Part shown: positions 24,524-33,327 of the stretch, one piece after another
How the letters are laid out: the number at the start of each line of letters is the position of its first letter
Position numbering within the stretch: position 1 is the first letter of the stretch
Assembly: GCF_022414595.1 (NCBI RefSeq)
Contig: NZ_JADWYO010000055.1
Span: forward strand, 1-42,768
Source: Streptomyces sp. MUM 203J
Lineage (GTDB): Bacteria > Actinomycetota > Actinomycetes > Streptomycetales > Streptomycetaceae
Length of the DNA stretch: 42,768 bases
Direction: 5' to 3'
Program-made: the position numbers and the translations under genes
The notes under the pieces: generated by a model
The model's input: the letters and a program-made list of their open reading frames with translations, nothing else
Told to the model about the DNA's origin: nothing
Databases searched by the model: none

Positions 24524-24607
24524 ACTCGGGGCGGGCGGACACCGGTATCCACGACCGCGGCGCGCGGGACGGGGACGGCCGGCGGTGTGAGCCGCGCTCC
24601 GGTGCGG

Positions 24608-24982
24608 CTACAGCGCACCGGCTCCGGCCAGGGCCGCCACCGGAAGCAGCAGCATCCACTGCGGCAGCCGCAGCAGAGGGCGTGACCAGCCCACGCGGAG
24701 CGTGATCACCAGGAACACCGCCGCGTACGCGAGGAAGTGGGCCGCGATGAAGAGGACGAGCGGCGCGTTCGGCGCGGGCCGGACCGCGAGGGCGATCAGC
24801 GCGACGCCGCTGAAGAGGAGGTCGGCCGTGGCGAAGTGCCACACCGCGTGCAGGGTGCGCAGCGGCTCGTCCGCCAGGGCGCTGCCCAGCAGCGGGCGGA
24901 CCACGTCGCGGCCTCCGGCGAAGAGGTGAACCAGGGCCGTCAGGGTCGCCAGCACGCCCGCGGCCATAAGCCATCCGTTCAC
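24608..24982 (-). CDS. Four-helix membrane protein coupled to TetR
   Basis: A 124-residue hydrophobic protein with four predicted helices: about 3-22, 46-68, 74-95 and 106-123. It has a conserved-looking AGGRDVVRPLL and LHAVWHFATAD segment after helix 1. The GTG start overlaps the TetR stop by four bases (GTGA), so it is translationally coupled to the regulator and probably under its control. No named family is recognised; small DUF-type membrane proteins of this kind sit next to TetR regulators in many actinobacteria. Its physiological role is unknown. Confidence 0.75.
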   Translation of the reverse strand: MNGWLMAAGVLATLTALVHLFAGGRDVVRPLLGSALADEPLRTLHAVWHFATADLLFSGVALIALAVRPAPNAPLVLFIAAHFLAYAAVFLVITLRVGWSRPLLRLPQWMLLLPVAALAGAGAL

Positions 24983-25566
24983 CGGACCTCGACCCCCTTG
25001 GCGGCGATGCCGGCGATGTTCCCGGCCAGTCGGGGACCGGCGGCCTCCCCGAGGATGCCCAGCCGGAACAGGATGGTGCCGACGAGGGCGTCGAGGACCA
25101 GGTCGGTCTCGATGCTCGCCTCGGTCTCGCCGCGTGCCCCGGCCCGTTCGAAGACGTCGGCCAGGCGCTGCTTGGCGGGGGCGAGGAAGGCGGTGCGGAT
25201 GGTGGCGCGCAGTTCGGGGGAGGCGGCGAAGTCCGCCAGCAGGCCGGGCAGCGCCGCTGCGGCGCCCGGAGCGTCGAACTCGTCGATCAACTGCTGGACG
25301 AGGACGGTGAGGTCCCCTTCGAGGCTGCCGGTGTCGGGAACCGGAGCGGTGTCGGTGGTGGTGAACACCGCCTCGTAGACCAGCTCGGCCTTGCCGGACC
25401 ACCGGCGGTAGATGGTGTCCTTGCCCACCCGGGCCCGGGCCGCCACGGCTCCGAGGGAGGTGGCGGCATAGCCGGTCTCGGCCACGAGCTCGGCGGTGGC
25501 GGCGAGGATCGCCGCATGTGAGCGCTCATCTCGCGGGCGTCCGCGTGGAGTTGTCCTGGCAGTCAT
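24979..25566 (-). CDS. TetR-family regulator
   Basis: A 195-residue protein with the TetR N-terminal helix-turn-helix (residues about 15-60: AAILAATAELVAETGYAATSLG, then ARVGKDTIYRRWSGKAELV), followed by an all-helical ligand/dimer domain. The start at 25566 has AAAGGG about four bases upstream and the 30-bp palindrome at 25575-25604 immediately in front. It probably represses its own operon with the coupled membrane protein, and perhaps the divergent gene at 25778. The ligand is unknown. Confidence 0.92.
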   Translation of the reverse strand: MTARTTPRGRPRDERSHAAILAATAELVAETGYAATSLGAVAARARVGKDTIYRRWSGKAELVYEAVFTTTDTAPVPDTGSLEGDLTVLVQQLIDEFDAPGAAAALPGLLADFAASPELRATIRTAFLAPAKQRLADVFERAGARGETEASIETDLVLDALVGTILFRLGILGEAAGPRLAGNIAGIAAKGVEVR

Positions 25567-25574
25567 GAACCCTT

Positions 25575-25604
25575 TTTACCATACGGGTCGACCCGTATGG
25601 TAAA
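25575..25604. promoter_or_regulatory. 30-bp perfect palindrome, likely TetR operator
   Basis: Fifteen-base half-sites TTTACCATACGGGTC / GACCCGTATGGTAAA match perfectly around the centre at 25589/25590. The palindrome begins nine bases upstream of the TetR start and contains -10-like TATGGT in both directions, so binding would block both divergent promoters. Confidence 0.8.
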
Positions 25605-25777
25605 TGTTCGCAGTCCTCGACCGCTCCGCCCGGTGGGCGCCGGTGGCCGGGGCGGCGGTCCGCCGGTCCGTGGACCGCGGCCGGGCGTGCTCGCCGGCCG
25701 TCGCCGGATCACCGCACCGGGCGAGGCCTAAGCTCGTGGCGGCGGCTCGCAGGGGCTGCCGTACACGGGGGAACGGG

Positions 25778-26455
25778 GTGTCGCGCATGACCGTCATCTG
25801 GCCGCACCAGGAGAGCGGGCCCGACCGGCGGGCCCGCACGCGGCCCCCCGGCCGCCAGGCGGGCCTCGTCGCGACGACCGGGCTCGGGTGGGTCCTCGCG
25901 ACCGGGGCGTGTGTGTACCTGTGGGCCGAGACACCCGGGTGGCTCAGTCCGGCGCTGTGGGCCGTACTGCTCATGGCGTTCGGTGTGCTGATACGCCGTG
26001 TGGTCGGGAAGCGGAGTGTGCTGCTCACCGGAATGATGGCGTTCGTGACCGTCGTGGCGGCGCTCCTCTTCCTCAAGCCGGGCATGGACGGCCTCGTGCT
26101 GCGGGTGCGGGGGGAACCCGCCGAGGTGACGGTCGACAGGGTCGCAACCCGGCTCAAGTGGCGCGACTTCACGTTCCGTTACACCGGCACGGGGGAACCC
26201 GTGCCGGGCCCGCCCAGGCGGAGCCTCGTCCACGAGTACCCGGCGGGCGAGCCGTTCACCGTCCTGGTGGACCCGCGGGGGCGGGTCGCCGCCGAGACGC
26301 CGGAGAGGGTCGCTTCCCTGGCGGGACCGGCCGTCGGCGTTCCCGTGCTGCTCGTGTCGGTCTACCTGCTCCACGGATTCGCCGCCGCCGTCAACCCCGC
26401 CTACGCGAACCGCCCTTTCCGTCCGCGCCCCGGGCGCCCGCGGCGGCGGGGGTGA
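25778..26455 (+). CDS. DUF3592-like membrane protein
   Basis: A 225-residue protein from the GTG at 25778, six bases after GGGGG; ATG 25787 is an alternative. After a basic tail it has hydrophobic helices at about 30-50 and 55-75 and 85-105, an extracytoplasmic domain of about 80 residues (VTVDRVATRLKWRDFTFRYTG, EYPAGEPFTVLVDPRGRVAAETP) and one C-terminal helix (about 190-210). The middle part matches the DUF3592 pattern of a small beta domain followed by a membrane anchor. Function unknown. It is divergent from the TetR gene; the 211-base gap holds the palindrome. Confidence 0.7.
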   Translation: MSRMTVIWPHQESGPDRRARTRPPGRQAGLVATTGLGWVLATGACVYLWAETPGWLSPALWAVLLMAFGVLIRRVVGKRSVLLTGMMAFVTVVAALLFLKPGMDGLVLRVRGEPAEVTVDRVATRLKWRDFTFRYTGTGEPVPGPPRRSLVHEYPAGEPFTVLVDPRGRVAAETPERVASLAGPAVGVPVLLVSVYLLHGFAAAVNPAYANRPFRPRPGRPRRRG

Positions 26456-26677
26456 GGGGCCGGTCCGGGCCTCGGCGGACCGCGGGCCGGGCCGCCCGCA
26501 TCGGCATTCCGGCCGAATCCGGCTGGGCGGCCCGTCGGGATGCGCCGACTGCGAGCGCGACGGCCGAAGCCTCTCCGGCCCCTCCCCGAATCACTCGAAC
26601 GAGTGTCGGGATCGGGAAATCCTCCGCGACCGCCGCACGTTGACCGCACAGGAGCACAGCGGACCGAGGAGGGCTCC

Positions 26678-27508
26678 ATGCGCATCGCCACCACCATCTT
26701 CCTCACGGACGAGACCATCACGCCCGTCCGGCTCGCGCGTGAGCTGGAGCAGCGCGGGTTCGCCGGGCTGTACGTGCCCGAGCACACGCACATCCCCGTG
26801 GAGAGAGCGACGGGTTACCCGCCGGGCGGCGAGCTCCCCCGGGAGTACGGGCGGACGCTGGACCCGTTCGTGGCGCTGGCCCAGGCCGCCGCCGTGACCG
26901 AGCGGCTCGGGCTCGGGACGGGCATCACGCTGGTCGCGCAGCACGACCCGATCGACCTCGCCAAGCAGACCGCCTCGCTGGACCACCTCTCCGGCGGCCG
27001 TCTCACGCTCGGCGTCGGGCTGGGCTGGAACAGGGAGGAGGCCGCCGACCACGGGGTGGACTGGCCGACCCGCCGTTCCCGGGTGCGCGAGCACATGGCG
27101 CTGATGCGGGCGCTCTGGGCGGAGGAACCACAGTCGTACGAGGGGGAGTTCGTGGCGGTGGCCGCCTCCCTCGCCCATCCCAAGCCTGCCCGGGGAGGGG
27201 CACCGCGGGTGCTCGTCGGAGGCGCGGCCGGGCCCCGGCTCTTCGAGGACGTCGTGGGGTACGGAGACGGCTGGCTGCCCATCGGCGGCAGCGGGCTGAG
27301 CGAGAACATCCCGGCTCTGAGGGAGGAGTGGGAGCGGGCGGGCCGCGACCCGAAGGACCTCCAGGTCGTCCCGTACGCCGTACGCCCCACTCCCGGCAAG
27401 CTCGCCCACTACGCCGAGCTGGGCATCGGCGAGGTCGTCCTCCAGCTCCCGCCCGCAGAGGAGGGCGAGGTCCTGAGAGCGCTGGACGACTACGCCCGGT
27501 ACCTCTGA
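26678..27508 (+). CDS. LLM-class F420-dependent oxidoreductase
   Basis: A 276-residue bacterial-luciferase-like TIM-barrel protein. The ATG follows GAGGAGGG. Diagnostic stretches are GFAGLYVPEHTHIP, the barrel strand LGLGTGITLVAQHDPIDLAKQ, LDHLSGGRLTLGVGLGWNREE (the F420/FMN phosphate region) and PRVLVGGAAGPRLFEDVV. Members reduce or oxidise substrates with reduced F420. The gene lies 91 bases upstream of fbiC, the first dedicated F420 biosynthesis enzyme, on the same strand, which supports F420 rather than FMN. Substrate unknown. Confidence 0.88.
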   Translation: MRIATTIFLTDETITPVRLARELEQRGFAGLYVPEHTHIPVERATGYPPGGELPREYGRTLDPFVALAQAAAVTERLGLGTGITLVAQHDPIDLAKQTASLDHLSGGRLTLGVGLGWNREEAADHGVDWPTRRSRVREHMALMRALWAEEPQSYEGEFVAVAASLAHPKPARGGAPRVLVGGAAGPRLFEDVVGYGDGWLPIGGSGLSENIPALREEWERAGRDPKDLQVVPYAVRPTPGKLAHYAELGIGEVVLQLPPAEEGEVLRALDDYARYL

Positions 27509-27587
27509 TCCGCCGAGCCTGGACGGCCGTGCGGCCGGTATCGGTCAGGTGGCGGGAACGGCTGGTCAGGGCAGGGGCGGGCGCTCG

Positions 27588-27593
27588 TATGCT
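27588..27593 (+). promoter_or_regulatory. -10 box close to the fbiC start
   Basis: TATGCT (TANNNT) ends six bases before ATG 27600, suggesting a leaderless or very short-leader transcript, although a CGGGGG stretch directly before the ATG could also serve the ribosome in a read-through mRNA. Confidence 0.4.
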
Positions 27594-27599
27594 CGGGGG

Positions 27600-30272
27600 A
27601 TGACCTCCACAGGACCTGCCACCTCCGCCACCGGCCCCGATCGGTCCCGCCCCACCGAGAACGCCATGCGCCGGGCGCTGAGGCGGGCCCGGGACGGCGT
27701 GGCGCTCGATGCCGCCGAGGCCGCCGTGCTGCTCCAGGCGAGGGGCGGGGACCTCGACGACCTGGCGGCGTCGGCGGCACGGCTGCGGGACGCGGGGCTG
27801 GAGGACGCGGGGCGGCCCGGGGTCATCACGTACTCGAAGAGCGTCTTCATCCCGCTGACCCGGCTGTGCCGGGACACCTGCCACTACTGCACCTTCGTCA
27901 CCGTCCCCGGCAAGCTGCGCCGCTCGGGGCACGGGATGTTCATGTCGCCGGACGAGGTCCTGGACATCGCGCGCAAGGGCGCCGCCCTCGGCTGCAAGGA
28001 GGCGCTGATCACCCTGGGCGACAAGCCCGAGGACCGCTGGCCGGAGGCGCGGGAGTGGCTGGACGCGCACGGGTACGACGACACCCTCGCGTACGTGCGG
28101 GCCGTCTCCGTCCGCATCCTGGAGGAGACCGGCCTGCTGCCGCACCTCAACCCCGGGGTCATGTCCTGGACCGACTTCCAGCGGCTCAAGCCCGTCGCCC
28201 CCTCCATGGGCATGATGCTGGAGACCACCGCCGAGCGGCTGTGGTCGGAACCCGGCGGCCCGCACCACGGGTCCCCCGACAAGGAACCCGCCGTGCGGCT
28301 GCGGGTGCTGGAGGACGCCGGGCGGTCGTCCGTCCCCTTCACCAGCGGGCTGCTCATCGGGATCGGGGAGACGTACGAGGAGCGCGCCGAATCGCTGTTC
28401 GCGCTGCGCCGCGTGTCCCGCGCCTACCACGGCGTCCAGGAGCTGATCATCCAGAACTTCCGCGCCAAGCCGGACACGGCCATGCGCGGGATGCCGGACG
28501 CCGAACTGGACGACCTGGTCGCGACCGTCGCCGTGGCCCGGCACATCCTCGGGCCCTCCGCCTGCCTCCAGGCCCCGCCCAACCTCGTCGACGGCGAGTA
28601 CGCGCGGCTCATAGGCGCCGGGATCGACGACTGGGGCGGGGTCTCGCCCGTCACCATCGACCACGTCAACCCCGAGCGGCCGTGGCCGCGGATCGAGCGG
28701 CTCGCCGAGGAGTCGGCGGCGGCCGGGTTCTCGCTGCGGGAACGGCTCTGCGTGTACCCGGAGTTCGTGCTGCGCGGCGAGCCGTGGCTGGACCCCCGGC
28801 TGCGGCCCCATGTCGCCGCCCTGGCCGATCCCGTCACCGGCCTGGCCCGGGAGGGCGTCCGGCCGGAGGGCCTGCCCTGGCAGGAGCCGGACGAGGTGTT
28901 CGCCGCGCCCACGGGCCGGACCGACCTGCACCGGACGATCGACACGGAGGGGCGCAGCGGCGATCGGCGCGAGGACTTCGACGCCGTGTACGGGGACTGG
29001 GGCGCGCTCCGGGAGGCCGCCGCGCCCGGGCTGGTGCCCGAACGGATCGACGGCGACGTGCGGGAGGCGCTGCGGCTCGCCGCCGACGACCCGACGCGGC
29101 TGAGCGACGCGCAGGCGCTGGCCCTGCTGCACGCCGACGGACCGGCGCTGGACGCGTTGTGCCGGGTCGCCGACGACATCCGGAAGTCGGCGGTCGGGGA
29201 CGACGTCACGTACATTGTCACCCGCAACATCAACTTCACCAACGTCTGTTACACCGGCTGCCGTTTCTGTGCCTTCGCCCAGCGCCGTACCGACGCGGAC
29301 GCCTACACCCTGTCCCTGGACCAGGTCGCGGACCGGGCCGCGCAGGCGTGGGACGTGGGCGCCGTCGAGGTGTGCATGCAGGGCGGCATCCACCCGGACC
29401 TCCCGGGCACCGCGTACTTCGACATCGCGCGGGCGGTGAAGGAACGGGTGCCGGACATCCACGTGCACGCGTTCTCGCCCATGGAGGTGGTCAACGGGGC
29501 GTCGCGGACCGGGCTGTCGATCCGTGACTGGCTGGCCGCCGCGAAGGAGGCCGGGCTGGACTCCATCCCCGGGACCGCGGCGGAGATCCTGGACGACGAG
29601 GTGCGGTGGGTGCTGACGAAGGGCAAGCTCCCGGCCGCCACCTGGACCGAGGTGGTCAGGACCGCGCACGAACTCGGCATCCGGTCCTCGTCGACCATGA
29701 TGTACGGGCACGTCGACCAGCCCCGGCACTGGCTCGGGCACCTGCGCACCCTGGCGGGCATCCAGCGGGAGACGGGCGGCTTCACCGAGTTCGTGACCCT
29801 GCCGTTCATCCACACCAACGCGCCCGTCTACCTGGCGGGCATCGCCCGGCCCGGGCCGACCGTCCGCGACAACCGGGCGGTGACGGCCATGGCGCGGGTC
29901 CTGCTGCACCCGTACATCACCAACATCCAGACCAGCTGGGTCAAGCTCGGCGCGGAGGGGGCGGCCGAGATGCTGCGGTCCGGGGCGAACGATCTGGGCG
30001 GCACGCTGATGGAGGAGACGATCTCCCGGATGGCGGGGTCGAGTTACGGCTCGTACAAGTCCGTGCGGGACCTGGTGGCGATAGCCGAGGCAGCCGGACG
30101 CCCGGCTCGCGCCCGGACCACCCTGTACGGGGCCGTACCGGAGGAGCGGCGCGCGGCGGCCGAGGCGTCGGACGGGCATCTGCCGGAGCTGCTGCCGGTC
30201 ATCGGGGGCTCCGTCCCGGACCGCCGCTCCTCGGACTCAGGGGAGGCCGGGACCGGCCCGTCCGGCGCCTGA
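27600..30272 (+). CDS. fbiC: Fused CofG/CofH FO synthase
   Basis: An 890-residue protein combining two radical-SAM halves that make FO (7,8-didemethyl-8-hydroxy-5-deazariboflavin), the chromophore of coenzyme F420, from tyrosine and 5-amino-6-ribitylamino-uracil. The CofG-like N-terminal half has CRDTCHYC (C90, C94, C97) and GDKPEDRWPEA; the CofH-like C-terminal half has CYTGCRFC (C550, C554, C557) followed by AQRRTDADAYTLS and VCMQGGIHPDLPGT. Both [4Fe-4S] cysteine triplets are intact. The length equals that of actinobacterial FbiC. The gene follows the F420-dependent oxidoreductase by 91 bases; other F420 genes (fbiA, fbiB, fbiD) are not in the window. The last 35 residues are a non-conserved tail. 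Confidence 0.97.
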   Translation: MTSTGPATSATGPDRSRPTENAMRRALRRARDGVALDAAEAAVLLQARGGDLDDLAASAARLRDAGLEDAGRPGVITYSKSVFIPLTRLCRDTCHYCTFVTVPGKLRRSGHGMFMSPDEVLDIARKGAALGCKEALITLGDKPEDRWPEAREWLDAHGYDDTLAYVRAVSVRILEETGLLPHLNPGVMSWTDFQRLKPVAPSMGMMLETTAERLWSEPGGPHHGSPDKEPAVRLRVLEDAGRSSVPFTSGLLIGIGETYEERAESLFALRRVSRAYHGVQELIIQNFRAKPDTAMRGMPDAELDDLVATVAVARHILGPSACLQAPPNLVDGEYARLIGAGIDDWGGVSPVTIDHVNPERPWPRIERLAEESAAAGFSLRERLCVYPEFVLRGEPWLDPRLRPHVAALADPVTGLAREGVRPEGLPWQEPDEVFAAPTGRTDLHRTIDTEGRSGDRREDFDAVYGDWGALREAAAPGLVPERIDGDVREALRLAADDPTRLSDAQALALLHADGPALDALCRVADDIRKSAVGDDVTYIVTRNINFTNVCYTGCRFCAFAQRRTDADAYTLSLDQVADRAAQAWDVGAVEVCMQGGIHPDLPGTAYFDIARAVKERVPDIHVHAFSPMEVVNGASRTGLSIRDWLAAAKEAGLDSIPGTAAEILDDEVRWVLTKGKLPAATWTEVVRTAHELGIRSSSTMMYGHVDQPRHWLGHLRTLAGIQRETGGFTEFVTLPFIHTNAPVYLAGIARPGPTVRDNRAVTAMARVLLHPYITNIQTSWVKLGAEGAAEMLRSGANDLGGTLMEETISRMAGSSYGSYKSVRDLVAIAEAAGRPARARTTLYGAVPEERRAAAEASDGHLPELLPVIGGSVPDRRSSDSGEAGTGPSGA

Positions 30273-30462
30273 GGAGGAGCGGCGGAGCCGCGACCGAGGG
30301 GGCGTGCGGGCGGATCCCCCGTGCGCCGGAGCCGCACACCGGCCCGGCCGGGAAGCGGCGGAGCGGGGGAAGACCGCCGGAGGCCCCAACCTGCAGCGGC
30401 CGTTCGATTACAGTGCTGGGCGGAGCAGTGCTGGCTGAGCTACCTCGTGGGGGAGGCCTGCG

Positions 30463-31593
30463 GTGAGTACCACGGCGGCAGTGGTGTGGGGCCGTGCCGA
30501 ACAGCAGGACTTCCGTTCCCGGGTGCGCGGCTGCCTGCTCGGCGCCGCGACAGGGGACGCCCTCGGCGCCGCCGTCGCGGACCTGTCCCTGGAGGCCGTC
30601 CGCGCGGCACACGGGCCCGGCGGACTGGCCGACTTCGCGCCCGCCCACGGGCGGCGCGGCGCCGTCACCTCCGCCACCCAGCTCACCCTGTTCACCGTCG
30701 ACGGGCTGATCCGCGCGCATGTGCGCCGCGACACCGGCGCCTGGCACCCGCCCACCGACCTGCACCGCGCCTACCTGCGCTGGGCGGCCACCCAGCGGGA
30801 CTGGGGCCCCGACGAGCGGCGCAAGGACAACGGCTGGCTCGCCGGCCAGGAGTGGCTGTACTCACGCCGCGGTCCCGCCCCGGCCACCCTGTCGGGGTTC
30901 GGGGACGAGACGCTCGGCACGCTCGCCAAGCCCAAGAACCCGACCGCCCGGGACGTGGGCGCTCTGGTGCGCTCTGCGCCGTTCGGGCTGCTGGTCGGCT
31001 GGGAGCCGCACCTCGTGTGCCAGCTCGCCGTCGAGTGCGCCGCCCAGTCGCACGGGCACCCCGACGCGTATCTCGCGGCGGGGGCCTTCGCGGTGGTCGT
31101 GCACGGGGTGGCCCGGGGGCAGGACCTGGGCGCCGCCGTACGCGGCGCCCTCGCCCAGCTGGCGCCCCGGCCCGGCCACGAGCCGGTCGCCCACGCCATG
31201 AACCAGGCCCTCGAAGCCGTACGCCAGGGCGTGCCGTCGCCGGAGCGGATCGCGTCCCTGGGAGACACGGACGGGGCGGCGGCGCAGGACGCACTGGCCA
31301 TCGCTCTGTACTGCGCCCAGGTCGGGGAGGACATACGGCACGGGCTGCGGCTGGCGGTGAACCACGACGGGCCGTCGGCGGTCACCGGCGCGCTGACCGG
31401 GGCGCTGATGGGCGCCATGCACGGGGAGACCGCGCTGCCACCGGCCTGGGTGGCCGAGCTGGAGGGGCGGTCGACGGTCCTGGAGATGGCCGACGACTTC
31501 GCGATGGAGATGACCCAGGGCCCCGCGCTGCACGGCCCGGCGGCCACGTCTCCGGGCTGGCTGGCGCGTTACCCGGCGCCGACGGGCGGCTGA
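30463..31593 (+). CDS. ADP-ribosylglycohydrolase-family protein lacking metal ligands
   Basis: A 376-residue protein with a GTG start after GGGGGAGG. The all-helical ADP-ribosylglycohydrolase fold is visible: GCLLGAATGDALGAAV near the N-terminus, PFGLLVGWEP, an AGAFAVVVHGVARGQ segment and a C-terminal VNHDGPSAVTGALTGALMGA. In the family, T-D-D-T near residue 70 and D-x-D-T near residue 305 bind two Mg2+. Here they read T69-S-A-T72 and P304-S-A-V-T308, so the acidic ligands are missing. By family knowledge this should abolish hydrolase activity. It may be a non-catalytic binding protein, or an enzyme with a different mechanism. It appears to be a single-gene unit upstream of a DUF397/DUF5753 pair. 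Confidence 0.85.
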   Translation: MSTTAAVVWGRAEQQDFRSRVRGCLLGAATGDALGAAVADLSLEAVRAAHGPGGLADFAPAHGRRGAVTSATQLTLFTVDGLIRAHVRRDTGAWHPPTDLHRAYLRWAATQRDWGPDERRKDNGWLAGQEWLYSRRGPAPATLSGFGDETLGTLAKPKNPTARDVGALVRSAPFGLLVGWEPHLVCQLAVECAAQSHGHPDAYLAAGAFAVVVHGVARGQDLGAAVRGALAQLAPRPGHEPVAHAMNQALEAVRQGVPSPERIASLGDTDGAAAQDALAIALYCAQVGEDIRHGLRLAVNHDGPSAVTGALTGALMGAMHGETALPPAWVAELEGRSTVLEMADDFAMEMTQGPALHGPAATSPGWLARYPAPTGG

Positions 31594-31767
31594 GGGGCGC
31601 ACGGCTGACGGTCGGTCCGGCGGCCCTGTCGGTCCTGGCGGGGAGGCTGGACCGGCGGTGCCACTCAGGGGTCACCCTGCCGGGTACTGACCGGTATGTC
31701 GACCAACTTCACGGAAAAGGCCGGAAAACCAACAGGCAAGGCCCCGGGAGGAATCCGGGAAGCGCCG

Positions 31768-31806
31768 AGCCCCCTCGGCCGGGACGGCGACCAGACGAGA
31801 GGGCTC
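31768..31806. terminator. Hairpin between convergent genes
   Basis: GAGCCCCCTCG / CGAGAGGGCTC arms (one mismatch in 11) with a 17-base loop lie between the ADP-ribosylglycohydrolase-like gene and the DUF397 gene. The 264-base gap from 31594 to 31857 holds no other feature I can support. Confidence 0.4.
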
Positions 31807-31857
31807 TTCGGTGGTTCCTGCTCGCGCGGGAGCCGGATGCGGGGAAGGGGGAGCAGC

Positions 31858-32058
31858 TCAGACGGACTCGGCGCGCACCTCGCGGACGAAGGCGTTCCAC
31901 GCGTCTCCCACGAAGGTGAGCGACGGGCCCGCCGGGACCTTGGAGTCGCGGACCGCGATCGAGGCGACAACGGGGGACTTGACCTCGACGCAGGCCCCGT
32001 TGCCGCCGGAGTAGGAGGACTTGGTCCAGGTGTCGGTGGCGCCCTGAATGATAGCCAT
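31858..32058 (-). CDS. DUF397 protein (second pair)
   Basis: A 66-residue protein with WTKSSYSGGNGACVEVKS (about 11-28), IAVRDSKVPAG (34-44) and a C-terminal AWNAFVREV helix, diagnostic of DUF397. GGGAG lies eight bases before the ATG. It follows the HTH/DUF5753 gene on the same strand with a 235-base gap, within which a tandem 10-base repeat (TTCTGGCTGG twice, near 32074-32093) occurs. The gap suggests its own promoter, unlike the overlapping first pair. Confidence 0.9.
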   Translation of the reverse strand: MAIIQGATDTWTKSSYSGGNGACVEVKSPVVASIAVRDSKVPAGPSLTFVGDAWNAFVREVRAESV

Positions 32059-32293
32059 GTGCTTGGCTCCCGGTTCTGGCTGGTTCTGGCTGGTAGGAGT
32101 CGCGCCAACCTGCAGGCTGGCGTGATCGACGCTACTCGCCGCCCTCCGTGCACGGGATGGGCGTTCACTCGACCGGATGGCATATTCAGGCAGGGTCTTC
32201 CACTGGAAGCCGACAGCGGTGTACGGTGTCGGCTTTCTCAGCAGCGGATCGGTCAATTGCGCCGAAACCCTCGCAGGTGGGGCCCAGTTCGGG

Positions 32294-33160
32294 TCACTGA
32301 GCCGACTCGGCGTGATCCCTGGCGGCCTGGGCGATGAACTGCCGGGTCTGCTCGACACCCAGGGCCTGTGCACGGAGGTACTCGTACATGAGGCTGTACT
32401 TCTGCACGTCGTTGGCCTTCTCCAGGTACAGGTCGCTGGTGACGCCCTCGATGTAGACCACGGACGAGTCGGTCGCGTCCGGGAACTCCAGGATCGCGTA
32501 GTGCCCGCTGATTCCCGGGTGGGCGCCCATCTCGAACGGCAGCACCTGCACGGTGACATGAGGCAGGTGCGACTGCTCGATCAGCCACTCCATCTGCGTC
32601 ACCATGAGCTGCGGCGTGCCGACCACCCGGCGCAGCGCGGACTCGTCGATCACCGCCCACAGGCGCAGCGGCTTGTCCACGTCCTGGACGCGGTCCTGGC
32701 GCCGGGTGCGCACGTTGACCCGCTTCTCGATCTCGGCCGCCGGGGACTCCGGCAGCGCCCCGGTGATCACCGCCTCGGCGTACGCCCGGGTCTGGAGCAG
32801 TCCCGGCACGATCTGCGGCTCGTACACGCGCAGTGAGGCGGCGTCCGTCTCCAGACCGATGTAGACGCTGTACGGGATGTCGCCGAAGGCGTGCCACCAG
32901 CCCTGCTGGCGGGAGTCCTTGGCCATCTGCATCAGCGAGTCGACGATCCGCCGGTCCTCCACCTCGTACACGGTGCACAGGTCGCGGACGTCGCGCTGGC
33001 TGATGGAACGGCGGCCGTTCTCCAGTCGGCTGATCTTCGACTGGGAGACGAGCAGGCGCTCGGCCACCTCCTCCGCCGTCATGCCCTTGTTCTCGCGCAG
33101 TCGGCGGAGCTCCATGCCCAGCCTGCGTCGCCTGACGGTGGGGTTGACGTTGGACGCCAC
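32294..33160 (-). CDS. Helix-turn-helix regulator with DUF5753 domain (second pair)
   Basis: A 288-residue protein. The GTG at 33160 has GGAGGTG eight bases upstream and starts MASNVNPTVRRRRLG, the common start for this subfamily. Residues 15-65 are an XRE helix-turn-helix (LRRLRENKGMTAEEVAERLL, VSQSKISRLENGRRSIS). The rest is DUF5753 with IVPGLLQTRAYAEAVI, LWAVIDESALRR, VTVQVLPFEMGAHPG and VVYIEG. It pairs with the DUF397 gene downstream. This full-length subfamily is widespread in streptomycetes and linked to developmental control; the precise target is unknown. Confidence 0.92.
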   Translation of the reverse strand: MASNVNPTVRRRRLGMELRRLRENKGMTAEEVAERLLVSQSKISRLENGRRSISQRDVRDLCTVYEVEDRRIVDSLMQMAKDSRQQGWWHAFGDIPYSVYIGLETDAASLRVYEPQIVPGLLQTRAYAEAVITGALPESPAAEIEKRVNVRTRRQDRVQDVDKPLRLWAVIDESALRRVVGTPQLMVTQMEWLIEQSHLPHVTVQVLPFEMGAHPGISGHYAILEFPDATDSSVVYIEGVTSDLYLEKANDVQKYSLMYEYLRAQALGVEQTRQFIAQAARDHAESAQ

Positions 33161-33298
33161 GGGAACTGCACCTCCGGCTGCCTGCTGACGCTGGCGTTGC
33201 TCTGCGTATCTACCGCTCAGCAGACTGCCACCAAAGGGCGTGTCGCGCTGGAGAATTGCCACACGGGTGAGCTGTTGTCCCGTGCGCCGTCTCGAACA

Positions 33299-33327
33299 CG
33301 TGGGGCGGCCGGGACGGCCGCCCCACG
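33299..33327 (-). terminator. 13-bp hairpin in the gap between the GPP34 and DUF5753 genes
   Basis: GTGGGGCGGCCG and its complement, extended by one more pair, flank a three-base loop. It lies 139 bases upstream of the DUF5753 gene and 128 bases past the GPP34 stop, so it most likely terminates the GPP34 transcript. No other feature is seen in the 33161-33454 gap. Confidence 0.6.

Noticed and set aside
31696..32337. Possible 213-aa plus-strand gene overlapping the DUF397 gene
   Set aside because: It has no ribosome-binding site and no recognisable domain, and lies opposite the well-supported DUF397 gene for much of its length.
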